From positions 1 to 37,396 of the forward strand of contig NZ_BMVG01000057.1 of assembly GCF_014650595.1 (NCBI RefSeq): DNA of 37,396 bases, in the 5' to 3' direction. A program made the translations under genes and the position numbers. Positions within the stretch are counted from its first letter, which is position 1, and each line of letters starts with the position of its first letter. Under the pieces are notes generated by a model that was not told where the DNA came from, did no database searches, and saw only the letters and a list, made by a program, of their open reading frames with translations. This document shows, piece by piece, positions 7,903-14,789 of the stretch. The stretch is from Streptomyces alanosinicus. Its GTDB lineage: Bacteria > Actinomycetota > Actinomycetes > Streptomycetales > Streptomycetaceae.

Positions 7903-8223
7903 CTGCCCCCAGTTCGACCAGACCAGGTCGCCCAGACTCACCTTGCCGTCACCGCAGATGAGCGTGAAGCGTGCCGGCGAGCGGACGGGCCGGCCGTCGC
8001 AGCCGTGGACCACCGCCGACGAAGGGGCCGTACGCGTCGCCGTCGCGACCGCACCGGGGGTGTCAGCCGGCCGTGTCGTCGCCATGGATCCGCCCGGCCC
8101 GGCGGCCGATGGTGCGGATGTTGCCGCCGGGGCAGATCCCGAACCGCCGCATCCCGACAGCGGCAACAGAACACCCGCCGCTGTGCCGAGGGTTGACACG
8201 CCTCGACGCCATCCCCTGATCAT
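7903..8223 (-). pseudogene. 5' fragment of a lipoprotein gene
   Basis: An ATG at 8223 begins a lipoprotein signal peptide (MIRGWRRGVSTLG, hydrophobic core GTAAGVLLPL, lipobox LSGC, Cys near residue 25). A Ser/Ala/Pro-rich linker follows, then the start of a folded domain (GCDGRPVRSPARFTLICGDG, then LVWSNWG). Secreted Streptomyces proteins with this last pattern continue past this point. Here the sequence runs straight into the antisense of the nSTAND fragment near 7900, so the 3' end is lost. No clear ribosome site was seen, in keeping with a dead gene. Confidence 0.6.
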
Positions 8224-8294
8224 CCGCCCGCACTCATGGCACCCGGATCGTGTCGGTCCCCGTCCGGCACGCTCGCACGGCGAGCCCGTGGCAT

Positions 8295-8328
8295 GGGCCG
8301 AAGGGCCCCTGGTCAGGCCCAGCGGCCC
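8295..8328. promoter_or_regulatory. Two DevR/OsdR-like boxes before the cNMP-binding gene
   Basis: GGGCC-gaag-GGCCC (8295-8308) and AGGCC-cagc-GGCCC (8315-8328) lie 20 bases apart centre to centre, about two helical turns. They end 60 bases before the ATG at 8389. The same palindrome type recurs in front of other genes of the island. Confidence 0.6.
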
Positions 8329-8388
8329 ATGGCGCGGGTGCCCGGCGCGCCCAGGCTGGAAGCACACCTCAGGAAGGAAGCCGGTGCG

Positions 8389-8847
8389 ATGACCTCCGCC
8401 ACCACTATGAGCATGGCTCTTGAGCCCGTGCACCGCGAACGGCTGATGCGCCTCGCCCGCGAGGTCTCCTTCGAGGCCGGGACCCGCCTGTTCGAGGAGG
8501 GCCGCCGCGCCGACCGCTTCTGGATCGTACGCACCGGTACCGTCGCCCTCGACCTTCATGTGCCCGGCCGCCGGTCCGCCGTGATCGAGACTCTCGGTCA
8601 CGGGGAACTCATCGGCTGGTCCTGGCACTTCACGCCGTACAGCTGGCATCTGGGAGGCGAGGCGGCGAGCCGGGTACGAGCCTGGGAGTGCGACGCCGAG
8701 GCGGTACGGGCCCTGTGCGCCGAGGACGCCGACTTCGGCCGGGCGATAGCGGTCTGGGTCGGTCGCGTGGTCGCCCAGCGGCTGCACGCCTCCCGGATCC
8801 GCCTGCTCGACCTGTACGGCCCCTACGGCAGCGGCGGCCTGGCATGA
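8389..8847 (+). CDS. Stand-alone cyclic-nucleotide-binding (Crp/Fnr-like) domain protein
   Basis: A 152-residue protein made of a single cNMP-binding beta-barrel: FEAGTRLFEEGRRADRFWIVRTGTVALDL, then VIETLGHGELIGWSW, then the long C-helix ending LHASRIRLLDLYG. It has no HTH, so it is not a DNA-binding Crp regulator. Whether it binds cNMP is unclear, because the phosphate-cassette sequence is not canonical. The ATG at 8389 follows AGGAAGGAAG (8371-8380). Homologues occur in DosR/OsdR-type dormancy gene sets, and two GGCCC palindromes lie upstream. Its partner is unknown. Confidence 0.82.
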   Translation: MTSATTMSMALEPVHRERLMRLAREVSFEAGTRLFEEGRRADRFWIVRTGTVALDLHVPGRRSAVIETLGHGELIGWSWHFTPYSWHLGGEAASRVRAWECDAEAVRALCAEDADFGRAIAVWVGRVVAQRLHASRIRLLDLYGPYGSGGLA

Positions 8848-8920
8848 CCACGCACCCCGGTGCGAAGGACGCCGTGCCTGGCGGCGCGGACCGGTTGGGC
8901 GACGGTCAGCCCCTCGACAG

Positions 8921-9511
8921 TCAGCCCCTGTTGCCTCCGCTCAGGTTCCCCCACCACGGTCCGACCTGCTTCCACTCCTCGTCCCACTCGGCCATACGCC
9001 GCCGGATCAACCGGGTGCGGACCAGCCGTCCCGCGCCCCAGACCGCCGCTCCGACCGGTACGGCGACCAGGACGCCCGTCATGACCGCCTCCAAGGTCGC
9101 CGCGACACCGGTGACCGGCGCATTCACCACCCGGTCCTTCGAGTTCGTCCACACGGTGACCCGGCTGCCCTGCGGGGCACCCGGAAAGACCTTCGCCTGA
9201 CCCTTGTGCACCGATCCGTCCGTGTCCGTCCAGCGGACGGTGGCCCACACCCGCCCGTCGTCGTATCCGCCGCTGCCGGCCTGGGCGTGCGGTGCGGGAC
9301 CGGTGAGTACGGCGGACACCGGGTGCACCCGGCTCGACCGCTCGAAGGTCTGCGCCGCGACCACACCCGCGAGGCCTCCGGCGAGGACGGCGAGCACCCA
9401 GATGGCGAGCACGATCCAGCCCTCGACGACATCGCTGTGCCGCCGTAGCGGGTTGCGTCGCCAGTGCCACAGCCGCACCGGCGTGACCGTCGTGGGAGGG
9501 GTTCCTGCCAT
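8921..9511 (-). CDS. Rv1733c-like membrane protein
   Basis: A 196-residue protein with two membrane helices (about 32-55, VEGWIVLAIWVLAVLAGGLAGVVAA; and about 145-170, LEAVMTGVLVAVPVGAAVWGAGRLV) flanking an extracytoplasmic domain of about 90 residues. This layout, plus the RWTDTDGSVHKGQAKVFPG and GSRVTVWTNSKDRVV patterns, matches the Rv1733c family. Its M. tuberculosis member belongs to the DosR dormancy regulon and has no known biochemical role. The ATG at 9511 has a strong AGGAGG. It lies 56 bases after the CBS-BON gene on the same strand and is probably co-transcribed with it. Confidence 0.82.
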   Translation of the reverse strand: MAGTPPTTVTPVRLWHWRRNPLRRHSDVVEGWIVLAIWVLAVLAGGLAGVVAAQTFERSSRVHPVSAVLTGPAPHAQAGSGGYDDGRVWATVRWTDTDGSVHKGQAKVFPGAPQGSRVTVWTNSKDRVVNAPVTGVAATLEAVMTGVLVAVPVGAAVWGAGRLVRTRLIRRRMAEWDEEWKQVGPWWGNLSGGNRG

Positions 9512-9567
9512 CGTCGGCGCCTCCTGTTCTGGGCCGGGGCCGGCTGCCCTGTGCCGACGGCTCTGCC

Positions 9568-10281
9568 TCAAGCCGTGCGGGCCCGGTCGGCTTCGTGGCG
9601 GCCTGCGTCGGCGTCGGAGCCGGGGTCCCGGTGGCGGGGCGGTCCGGTGAGTGCGCACTTCACGTCGACCACGCCCGGCACCGCACGGGCGAGCCGGGCG
9701 GCCGGCGTGATCAGGAGGGTCTCGCGGACCCGCCCGGCGAGCGAGACGACTCCGTCGCGCACCTCGACCCGGATCGTGTCGGCGTGCCGGCCGAAGAGCC
9801 GTACGACGATCTCGCGCCGCACCTCCTCGGCGATGTCCTCGTCGTCCCGCAGGAACACCTTCAGCAGGTCGGAACGGCTGACGATGCCCCTCAGGAGGCC
9901 GTCGCGGCCGACGACCGGCAGCCTCTTGACCCTGCTGCCCGCCATGATGCGGGCGGCTTGGGCGAGGGTGGCGTCCGGCGCCACGGTGATGGCCGGTGCG
10001 GTCATGAGGTCGCCCGCGGTGACCGCGTCCGCCTTGCGTACGTCGGCGAGGTGCGCGAGCTGCCCGTAGCGCCCGATGTCCCCGTCGCCGTACTGCTCCT
10101 TGGGCAGCAGATCGGCCTCGGAGACGACACCCACGACGACGCCCTTGTCATCCAGCACGGGCAGCGCGCTGACCCGCCAGTCCTGCATGGCCTGCACGAT
10201 GTCCTTGAAGACCGCTCCGGTGCGCAGGGCGAGGACCCGGTGGGTCATCACGTCGTTCACGACGGTCGGAGTGCCGTTCAT
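9568..10281 (-). CDS. CBS-pair plus BON domain protein
   Basis: A 237-residue cytosolic protein. CBS domain 1 spans about 8-65 (VNDVMTHRVLALRTGAVFKDIVQAM, VLDDKGVVVGVVSEADLL) and CBS domain 2 about 88-145 (GDLMTAPAITVAPDATLAQAARIM, GIVSRSDLLKVFL). A BON domain spans about 150-212 (VVRLFGRHADTIRVEVRDGVVSLAGRV). CBS pairs bind adenine nucleotides, and BON domains are linked to membranes or phospholipids. CBS-only relatives (hypoxic response protein 1) are DosR targets in mycobacteria. The ATG at 10281 has GGGAGGA in front. A GGGCC-N5-GGCCC palindrome lies about 72-86 bases upstream. Confidence 0.9.
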   Translation of the reverse strand: MNGTPTVVNDVMTHRVLALRTGAVFKDIVQAMQDWRVSALPVLDDKGVVVGVVSEADLLPKEQYGDGDIGRYGQLAHLADVRKADAVTAGDLMTAPAITVAPDATLAQAARIMAGSRVKRLPVVGRDGLLRGIVSRSDLLKVFLRDDEDIAEEVRREIVVRLFGRHADTIRVEVRDGVVSLAGRVRETLLITPAARLARAVPGVVDVKCALTGPPRHRDPGSDADAGRHEADRARTA

Positions 10282-10352
10282 GGCGTCCTCCCGGGGCTGC
10301 GCTGCCGTCCTCGGACACTTCCAGGCTGCGGGTCACACGCCCTCGCAGTCAT

Positions 10353-10367
10353 GGGCCGAGTGGGCCC
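10353..10367. promoter_or_regulatory. DevR/OsdR-like box before the CBS-BON gene
   Basis: GGGCC-gagtg-GGCCC (10353-10367) lies between the CBS-BON gene (start 10281) and the kinase stop (10408). On the minus strand it reads CGGGCCCACTCGGCCCATGA, almost the same as the site at 23104-23118. A weaker half-site, GGCCC, is at 10385-10389. Confidence 0.5.
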
Positions 10368-10407
10368 GAGACGCTACCCCCGTCGGCCCCATGCCGCGGG
10401 GGATCCG

Positions 10408-12126
10408 CTACGTCCGGGGCAGCGGGACGTGCCACTCCAGGATGGCGCCGCCCTTCTCCGGGGCGGTCACCTCCAGCAGCCCGCCCAGTTGTTGCGCCCG
10501 CTCGGCCATGTTCCGCAGCCCGCTGCGCCGGCCGCCGGCCGGGATGCCCACGCCGTCGTCCGAGACCTTCAGTCGGACCTCACGGCCGTCGGTCGCCAGT
10601 GCCACGTCGGCCCGGCCGGCATGGGCGTGCCGGGCGATGTTGGTGAGGGCCTCGGAGAGCACGGCCACGACCTGGTCGGCGATCTCGCGGGCCACATCGG
10701 TGTCGAGCAGGCCCTCCATGCGCACGCTGGGCGCGAAGCCCAGGACCGCCGCGGCCTCGCCTGCCACCTGGACGACTCTGGCCCGCAGCCCGCTGCCGAC
10801 GGCGTTCTCGCGGGCGCGCAGCCCGAAGATCGCCGACCTGATGATCTTGATGGTCTCGTCGAGGTCGTCCACAGCCCGCAGCACCCGCTCGGCGGCCTCG
10901 GGATGCTCGATGAAGCGGCCCGCGCTCTGCAGGGTCATCCCGGTGGCGAAGAGCCGCTGTATGGCCAGGTCGTGCAGGTCGCGGGCGATCCGGTCGCGGT
11001 CCTGGAGCACGGCGATCTGCTGGGCGTCCTGGCGGCGCTCGGCCAGTTCCATGGCGATCGCGGCCTGTGCGGCGAACCCCAGCAGCAACTCGGTCTCCTT
11101 GCCGGAGTACCCCGGCCGGCCGACCTCACGGGCCAGCAGCACCACCCCGCGTACGCCGCCCTCGGCGGTGCCGATGGGGACGGCGACGGCGGGGCCGAGG
11201 CCCTCGAAGCGCGGGGGCTCGGGCGTGATCCGCTCGTCGTGGCTGACATCGTCGCTGGTGACCGGGGTGGCGGTGGAGAACGCGAGGCCCATCAGGGTGT
11301 CGCGCAGGGGCAGCGCCAGTCCCCGGTGCGCGTCCGCGTCGACTCCGACGGCGTTCTCCACGCTGAGCGCCTCGCTGCCCTCCAGCGGCATCGCGACCGC
11401 CGCGAGGGCCGAGCCGGAGATCTCCCGGGCCCGTTCGGCGATCAGGTCGAGAGCCTCGGCGGGAGCCGTGCCGGACATCAGGCTGTGGGCGATCTCCGCG
11501 TTCGCCCGCAGCCAGCGCTCGCGCAGCCGGGAGTCCTCGTACAGTCGGGCGTTGTCGATGGCCACGCCGGCCGCCACGGCCAGTGTGGACAGCACGGACT
11601 CGTCGTCCTCGTCGAACTGCACCCCGCCGCGTTTCTCGGTCAGGTACAGGTTGCCGAAGACCTGGTCGCGGACCCGGATGGGGACGCCCAGGAAGGTGTT
11701 CATCGGCGGGTGATGGGCCGGGAAGCCGTACGAGGCGGGGTGCTGGGAGAGTTTTTCCAGCCGGAGGGGTTCCGGGCGGCGGATCAGCTCGCCGAGGATG
11801 CCGTGGCCCTCGGGCAGGGAGCCGATCTCGGCGATCGTCTGCTCGTCCACACCGACGGTGTGGAAGTCGGACAGGGTCCTGCCGTCCGGTCCTATGACGC
11901 CGAGGGCCGCGTATTCCGCGTCCACCAAGGTGGCGGCCGCTTCGACGATGGAGCGCAGGACTTGTTCCAGATCCAGCTCCCGGCCGACGGCGAGGACCGC
12001 TCCCAGCAGGCTGTGGACGCGGTCCCGGGTGCCGCGGGCAGCGTCGATCCGGGCCTGCAGCTCCTCCAGCAGCTCGTCGAGCTTCAGCTGCGGCAGCAGT
12101 TCGCGGGGCTCCTCGGGAGTTCCCAC
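10408..12126 (-). CDS. devS: DevS/DosT-type two-GAF sensor histidine kinase
   Basis: A 572-residue sensor kinase, predicted soluble. Two GAF domains (about 52-195 and 222-365) precede a HisKA_3 dimerisation/phosphotransfer helix (DRIARDLHDLAIQRLF, phospho-acceptor H385) and an HATPase domain (SEALTNIARHAHA, DDGVGIPAGGRRSGLRNMAERA). The first GAF closely resembles the haem GAF of mycobacterial DosS/DosT. H139 in AHHPPM and Y161 in GNLYLTEK lie 22 residues apart, as do the DosS haem ligand H149 and distal Y171, so O2/NO/CO or redox sensing is likely. The GTG at 12126 follows GGGAGGAG; the longer frame to 12360 has no support. The cognate regulator is probably the DevR-like gene at 23353. The symbol denotes family resemblance. 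Confidence 0.9.
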   Translation of the reverse strand: MGTPEEPRELLPQLKLDELLEELQARIDAARGTRDRVHSLLGAVLAVGRELDLEQVLRSIVEAAATLVDAEYAALGVIGPDGRTLSDFHTVGVDEQTIAEIGSLPEGHGILGELIRRPEPLRLEKLSQHPASYGFPAHHPPMNTFLGVPIRVRDQVFGNLYLTEKRGGVQFDEDDESVLSTLAVAAGVAIDNARLYEDSRLRERWLRANAEIAHSLMSGTAPAEALDLIAERAREISGSALAAVAMPLEGSEALSVENAVGVDADAHRGLALPLRDTLMGLAFSTATPVTSDDVSHDERITPEPPRFEGLGPAVAVPIGTAEGGVRGVVLLAREVGRPGYSGKETELLLGFAAQAAIAMELAERRQDAQQIAVLQDRDRIARDLHDLAIQRLFATGMTLQSAGRFIEHPEAAERVLRAVDDLDETIKIIRSAIFGLRARENAVGSGLRARVVQVAGEAAAVLGFAPSVRMEGLLDTDVAREIADQVVAVLSEALTNIARHAHAGRADVALATDGREVRLKVSDDGVGIPAGGRRSGLRNMAERAQQLGGLLEVTAPEKGGAILEWHVPLPRT

Positions 12127-12460
12127 CGTGCTCCTCCCGCTCCCTCGGCGCACGGACCTCGAACCGACGGTCGTCTCCACCGTATCCCGCGCGGGCGGGC
12201 CACGGTACGCCGGACCGGGACACCGGCCAGGGGCGGCTGGATGGTGGCTGTTCCATCGAGGCTGTCCTGCGGTTGTCCGCGAGGCGAGCACGGGACATCG
12301 ACCGGGCGATCCGTCTCCGCGAGGGCGGGGCCGTAGGGATCGAGGGGTATCTCTCACCACCGCGTCTCACCGCCGCGCTGGGCTGACACCCGCACACCAC
12401 CGCCCCGGCCGCCGGCGCGTGACGTGGCCGGGGCACGACCGGCGGTCGAGGCCGCGGAGT
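12127..12460. other. Gap upstream of the kinase
   Basis: A 334-base stretch between the kinase start and the stop of the SHOCT gene. It presumably holds the kinase promoter. I find neither a good GGGCC-N4-GGCCC box nor a TCACCC palindrome in it, and no convincing gene. Confidence 0.5.
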
Positions 12461-12928
12461 TCAGTGCGCCGGGGCGGAACGGGCGCCACCGGCCTGCGCG
12501 GACGCCCCGCTGCCGGTGAGTACCAGTTCCTTCGCCCGCCGGAACTCGTCGTCGGTGATGTCTCCGTGGGAGCGCAGGTCGGACAGCTTCGCGAGTTCGT
12601 CCGCACTGGTCACCGGCGCGCCGGTCCGGGCGGCCTCGCGGATGTAGCTGTCGACGGCCTGCTGCTGTGCACGGGCCTGTTCGGCCTCCCGGCGGCCCAT
12701 GTTCTTGCCGCGGGCGATGAGGTAGACGAAGACGCCCAGGAAGGGCAGGAGGACGACGAACAGCAGCCAGCCGGCCTTGCCCCAGCCGCTCAGCTCGTCG
12801 TCGCGGAAGATGTCGATGACGATCCGGAAGAGCAGCACGAACCACATGATCCACAGGAAGAACACCAGCATGGACCAGAAGACGCTCAGCGCCGGATAGT
12901 CATACGCGAGGTAGGTCTGCGCGCTCAT
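12461..12928 (-). CDS. SHOCT-domain membrane protein (PLDc_N-like)
   Basis: A 155-residue protein with two membrane helices: about 15-40 (ALSVFWSMLVFFLWIMWFVLLFRIVIDIF) and about 55-75 (GKAGWLLFVVLLPFLGVFVYLIARG), the arrangement of the PLDc_N family. A charged linker and a C-terminal SHOCT motif (ELAKLSDLRSHGDITDDEFRRAKELVL) follow. SHOCT proteins are small membrane-linked proteins of unknown biochemistry. The ATG at 12928 follows GGACGGAG; a longer frame begins at 12955. A TCACCC-N5-GGGTGA palindrome lies 83-99 bases upstream, matching the 65-residue gene at 14668. Confidence 0.85.
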   Translation of the reverse strand: MSAQTYLAYDYPALSVFWSMLVFFLWIMWFVLLFRIVIDIFRDDELSGWGKAGWLLFVVLLPFLGVFVYLIARGKNMGRREAEQARAQQQAVDSYIREAARTGAPVTSADELAKLSDLRSHGDITDDEFRRAKELVLTGSGASAQAGGARSAPAH

Positions 12929-13010
12929 GTCGCTTGCTCCGTCCCGGGTGTGCACCCGGTAGTTGTTCCGTGCGCTTCCCAGCGTGCGCGGGACGGGAGT
13001 ACGGCCGCCT

Positions 13011-13027
13011 CACCCGGGGCGGGTGAA
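13011..13027. promoter_or_regulatory. Palindrome TCACCC-N5-GGGTGA, copy 1
   Basis: A 17-base inverted repeat whose near edge is 83 bases before the SHOCT gene start. In minus-strand reading the right arm continues as CGGGTGAGGCGG, exactly as in copy 3. Confidence 0.65.
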
Positions 13028-13033
13028 CGGCGG

Positions 13034-14386
13034 TCAGGGCGTCGAGGCATCCGCTCGGCCGACGGTGGCAGTCGGCCCCGTCGCAGCGGCGAGGACGCCC
13101 GTGACGGCCAGCACGACCACGACCAGAAGGAGAACGAGTGCCACCACACCCACCGTGGGGTGGTTCCACAGCACGAGGGCCAGGGCACCGGCCCCGATGG
13201 TGACACCGGTGGTCCACGACCGGTGAGCGGCCAGCCACTGTCCCCCGTGGCCGGTGTCCACACCCGCGCGAATCAGTCCCCGCCCGGCCGCCGTGGCGCC
13301 CCGCTGCGCCGTGGATCGCACGGCGCGGGCCGCGCGGCTCGGCCCGTACAGATAAGCGGCCAGCGCCGTGATCACGGAGACGACGATGAGCGTACGGGCG
13401 CTGTCGCGCAGGAAACGGACAAAGGTATCGAAGATCACGGAGGCCGCGTCGGGCGGCAGCGTGGTCGGGGGAACCGAGTCGAGGTAGACGCGCCGTACGA
13501 CGGCCAGTGCCACGAGCAGCACGATCATCATGGCGCCGACGCCGAGGGAGGTGACGATCAGCATCACCCGGTGTGCGGGAGCGGCCCACACGGCCGCGGC
13601 GGCCGCGGCGAGGGTCAGCACGGGCAGCCACGTGCCGGCGATGTCGAGCAGCCGCATCGCGTTCTGCGCCTTGTGGAGTTCGTCGGTGCGGAACAGGGTG
13701 ACCGAGCGGTCGATCTGCGGGATGGCGGAGGCCTGCTTGAAGCCCGCGTCGACCAGACGCTTCTGAACCTGGTCGACCACCACTCCGATGTCGAGCTGGA
13801 CCGTGTCGCCCTCGGCCTTGAGCGCGCCCTGTCCTTCTCCGGTGAGCATGCCCACCACCGCGGACTGCGCCCGCCGGTTGGACGCCACCCAGGCCTGCTG
13901 GAAGGCGTCGCTGGTGACCACGCGGTCGATGGTGCGGTGCACGACCGTCTGCACGGCGGAGCGCAGCGGACCGGTGAGTGCCTTGGACGCGTCGACGACG
14001 CGTGGCGGTGCGCCGTTGTCCGCGAGCAGCTTGGTGACCGAAGCTGTCACCGACGGGACGTCGACCTGGGCCACCACGCGGTCGGTCAGCCGGTTCACCA
14101 GCGCGTTCTGCACGGCCGGTGCCGAGGCGAGCGGCGCGACGGTCTGCACATAGCGGCCGGTGTCGGTGACCGTGTCATGGACCCAGACCGCGACGGCGGC
14201 CAAGGGAGCGAGCACAAGCGTGAGGACGAGGAGAACCGATGCGGCCACACAGCGCAGGCGTCGGCGGCGTGTCTGCGAGGCGGTGCGGAGCCGCTCGTAC
14301 TCGGCGTGTTCCTCAGCGCTCAGGACATGTCCGGACTCCCCTGACGGGTCCGGGCGGGACGGTCCGGAGGCTGCGCCCGAAGCCAT
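13034..14386 (-). CDS. Multi-pass membrane protein, function unknown
   Basis: A 450-residue protein. A charged N-terminus of about 44 residues precedes a membrane helix (about 46-70). A large extracytoplasmic domain of about 180 residues follows (YVQTVAPLASAPAVQNALVNRLTD, then IDRVVTSDAFQQAW and FKQASAIPQIDRSVTLFR). Further helices lie at about 252-270, 276-303, 335-350, 397-410 and 413-437. The layout (N-terminal helix, alpha-helical outer domain, C-terminal helix cluster) is found in a family of uncharacterised actinobacterial membrane proteins. The ATG at 14386 has AGGAAAGGAGGA in front. Copy 2 of the TCACCC palindrome sits 37-53 bases upstream. Confidence 0.8.
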   Translation of the reverse strand: MASGAASGPSRPDPSGESGHVLSAEEHAEYERLRTASQTRRRRLRCVAASVLLVLTLVLAPLAAVAVWVHDTVTDTGRYVQTVAPLASAPAVQNALVNRLTDRVVAQVDVPSVTASVTKLLADNGAPPRVVDASKALTGPLRSAVQTVVHRTIDRVVTSDAFQQAWVASNRRAQSAVVGMLTGEGQGALKAEGDTVQLDIGVVVDQVQKRLVDAGFKQASAIPQIDRSVTLFRTDELHKAQNAMRLLDIAGTWLPVLTLAAAAAAVWAAPAHRVMLIVTSLGVGAMMIVLLVALAVVRRVYLDSVPPTTLPPDAASVIFDTFVRFLRDSARTLIVVSVITALAAYLYGPSRAARAVRSTAQRGATAAGRGLIRAGVDTGHGGQWLAAHRSWTTGVTIGAGALALVLWNHPTVGVVALVLLLVVVVLAVTGVLAAATGPTATVGRADASTP

Positions 14387-14422
14387 GGCTCCTCCTTTCC
14401 TGCCGGCCTGTCGCCGTGGGCG

Positions 14423-14439
14423 TCACCCCTGGCGGGTGA
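14423..14439. promoter_or_regulatory. Palindrome TCACCC-N5-GGGTGA, copy 2
   Basis: A 17-base inverted repeat, TCACCCCTGGCGGGTGA, lying 37-53 bases before the large membrane-protein gene. Confidence 0.65.
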
Positions 14440-14470
14440 TCCGGGCGGCGACCCGGTGCCGGGCAACCGG

Positions 14471-14668
14471 TCATGAGGGCATCTGGCGAATCTCCAGCAC
14501 ACGCAGGCCCAACGACTGGCAGCGGGCCAGCAGCCCGTACAGCTGCGCCTCGTCGATGATCGGGCCGAACAGGACGGTCTGACCGGACATCACCACATGG
14601 TCCAGCTCGGGGAACGCCTTGAGCAGCGGCTCGGTCATCCGGCCGTCGACGCGAATCTCGTACTGCAT
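14471..14668 (-). CDS. Small conserved-looking protein, 65 residues
   Basis: A 65-residue protein that reads MQYEIRVDGRMTEPLLKAFPELD, then VMSGQTVLFGPIIDEAQLYGLLARCQSLGLRVLEIRQ. The alternating strand-helix pattern suggests a compact alpha/beta fold of the kind seen in small ACT-like or regulatory proteins, but I do not recognise a named family. The ATG at 14668 follows GGGGGAGAG; the frame extends to 14746 without a better start. Copy 3 of the TCACCC palindrome lies 83-99 bases upstream. It sits between the LAL regulator and the membrane-protein gene on the same strand, 121 bases after the former. Confidence 0.75.
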   Translation of the reverse strand: MQYEIRVDGRMTEPLLKAFPELDHVVMSGQTVLFGPIIDEAQLYGLLARCQSLGLRVLEIRQMPS

Positions 14669-14750
14669 GCGCTGCTCTCCCCCACGTTCCTGGGACGAGC
14701 CTGCCAGTGCCTTTCCGTGTGATCCTCCGTCTTCGGTCCCGCGCACCGCC

Positions 14751-14767
14751 TCACCCGTGGGAGGTGA
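14751..14767. promoter_or_regulatory. Palindrome TCACCC-N5-AGGTGA, copy 3
   Basis: Matches copies 1 and 2 at 11 of 12 arm positions and lies 83-99 bases before the 65-residue gene, the same distance as copy 1 from the SHOCT gene. On the minus strand it continues as CGGGTGAGGCGG. Confidence 0.6.
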
Positions 14768-14789
14768 TCCCGCGCCGCCTGCTCGCCCC

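Noticed and set aside
9595..12336. 913-codon open frame on the plus strand
   Set aside because: It is antisense to the CBS-BON and kinase genes; long shadow frames are expected in GC-rich DNA, and its product has no protein-like motifs.
12944..12959. Palindrome CCGGGTGTGCACCCGG before the SHOCT gene
   Set aside because: It sits between the predicted control palindrome and the ribosome site with only a 2-base loop and has no second copy; I cannot support a role.
11798..14344. 848-codon open frame on the plus strand
   Set aside because: Antisense to the kinase 5' end, SHOCT and membrane-protein genes; low-complexity, with no domain.
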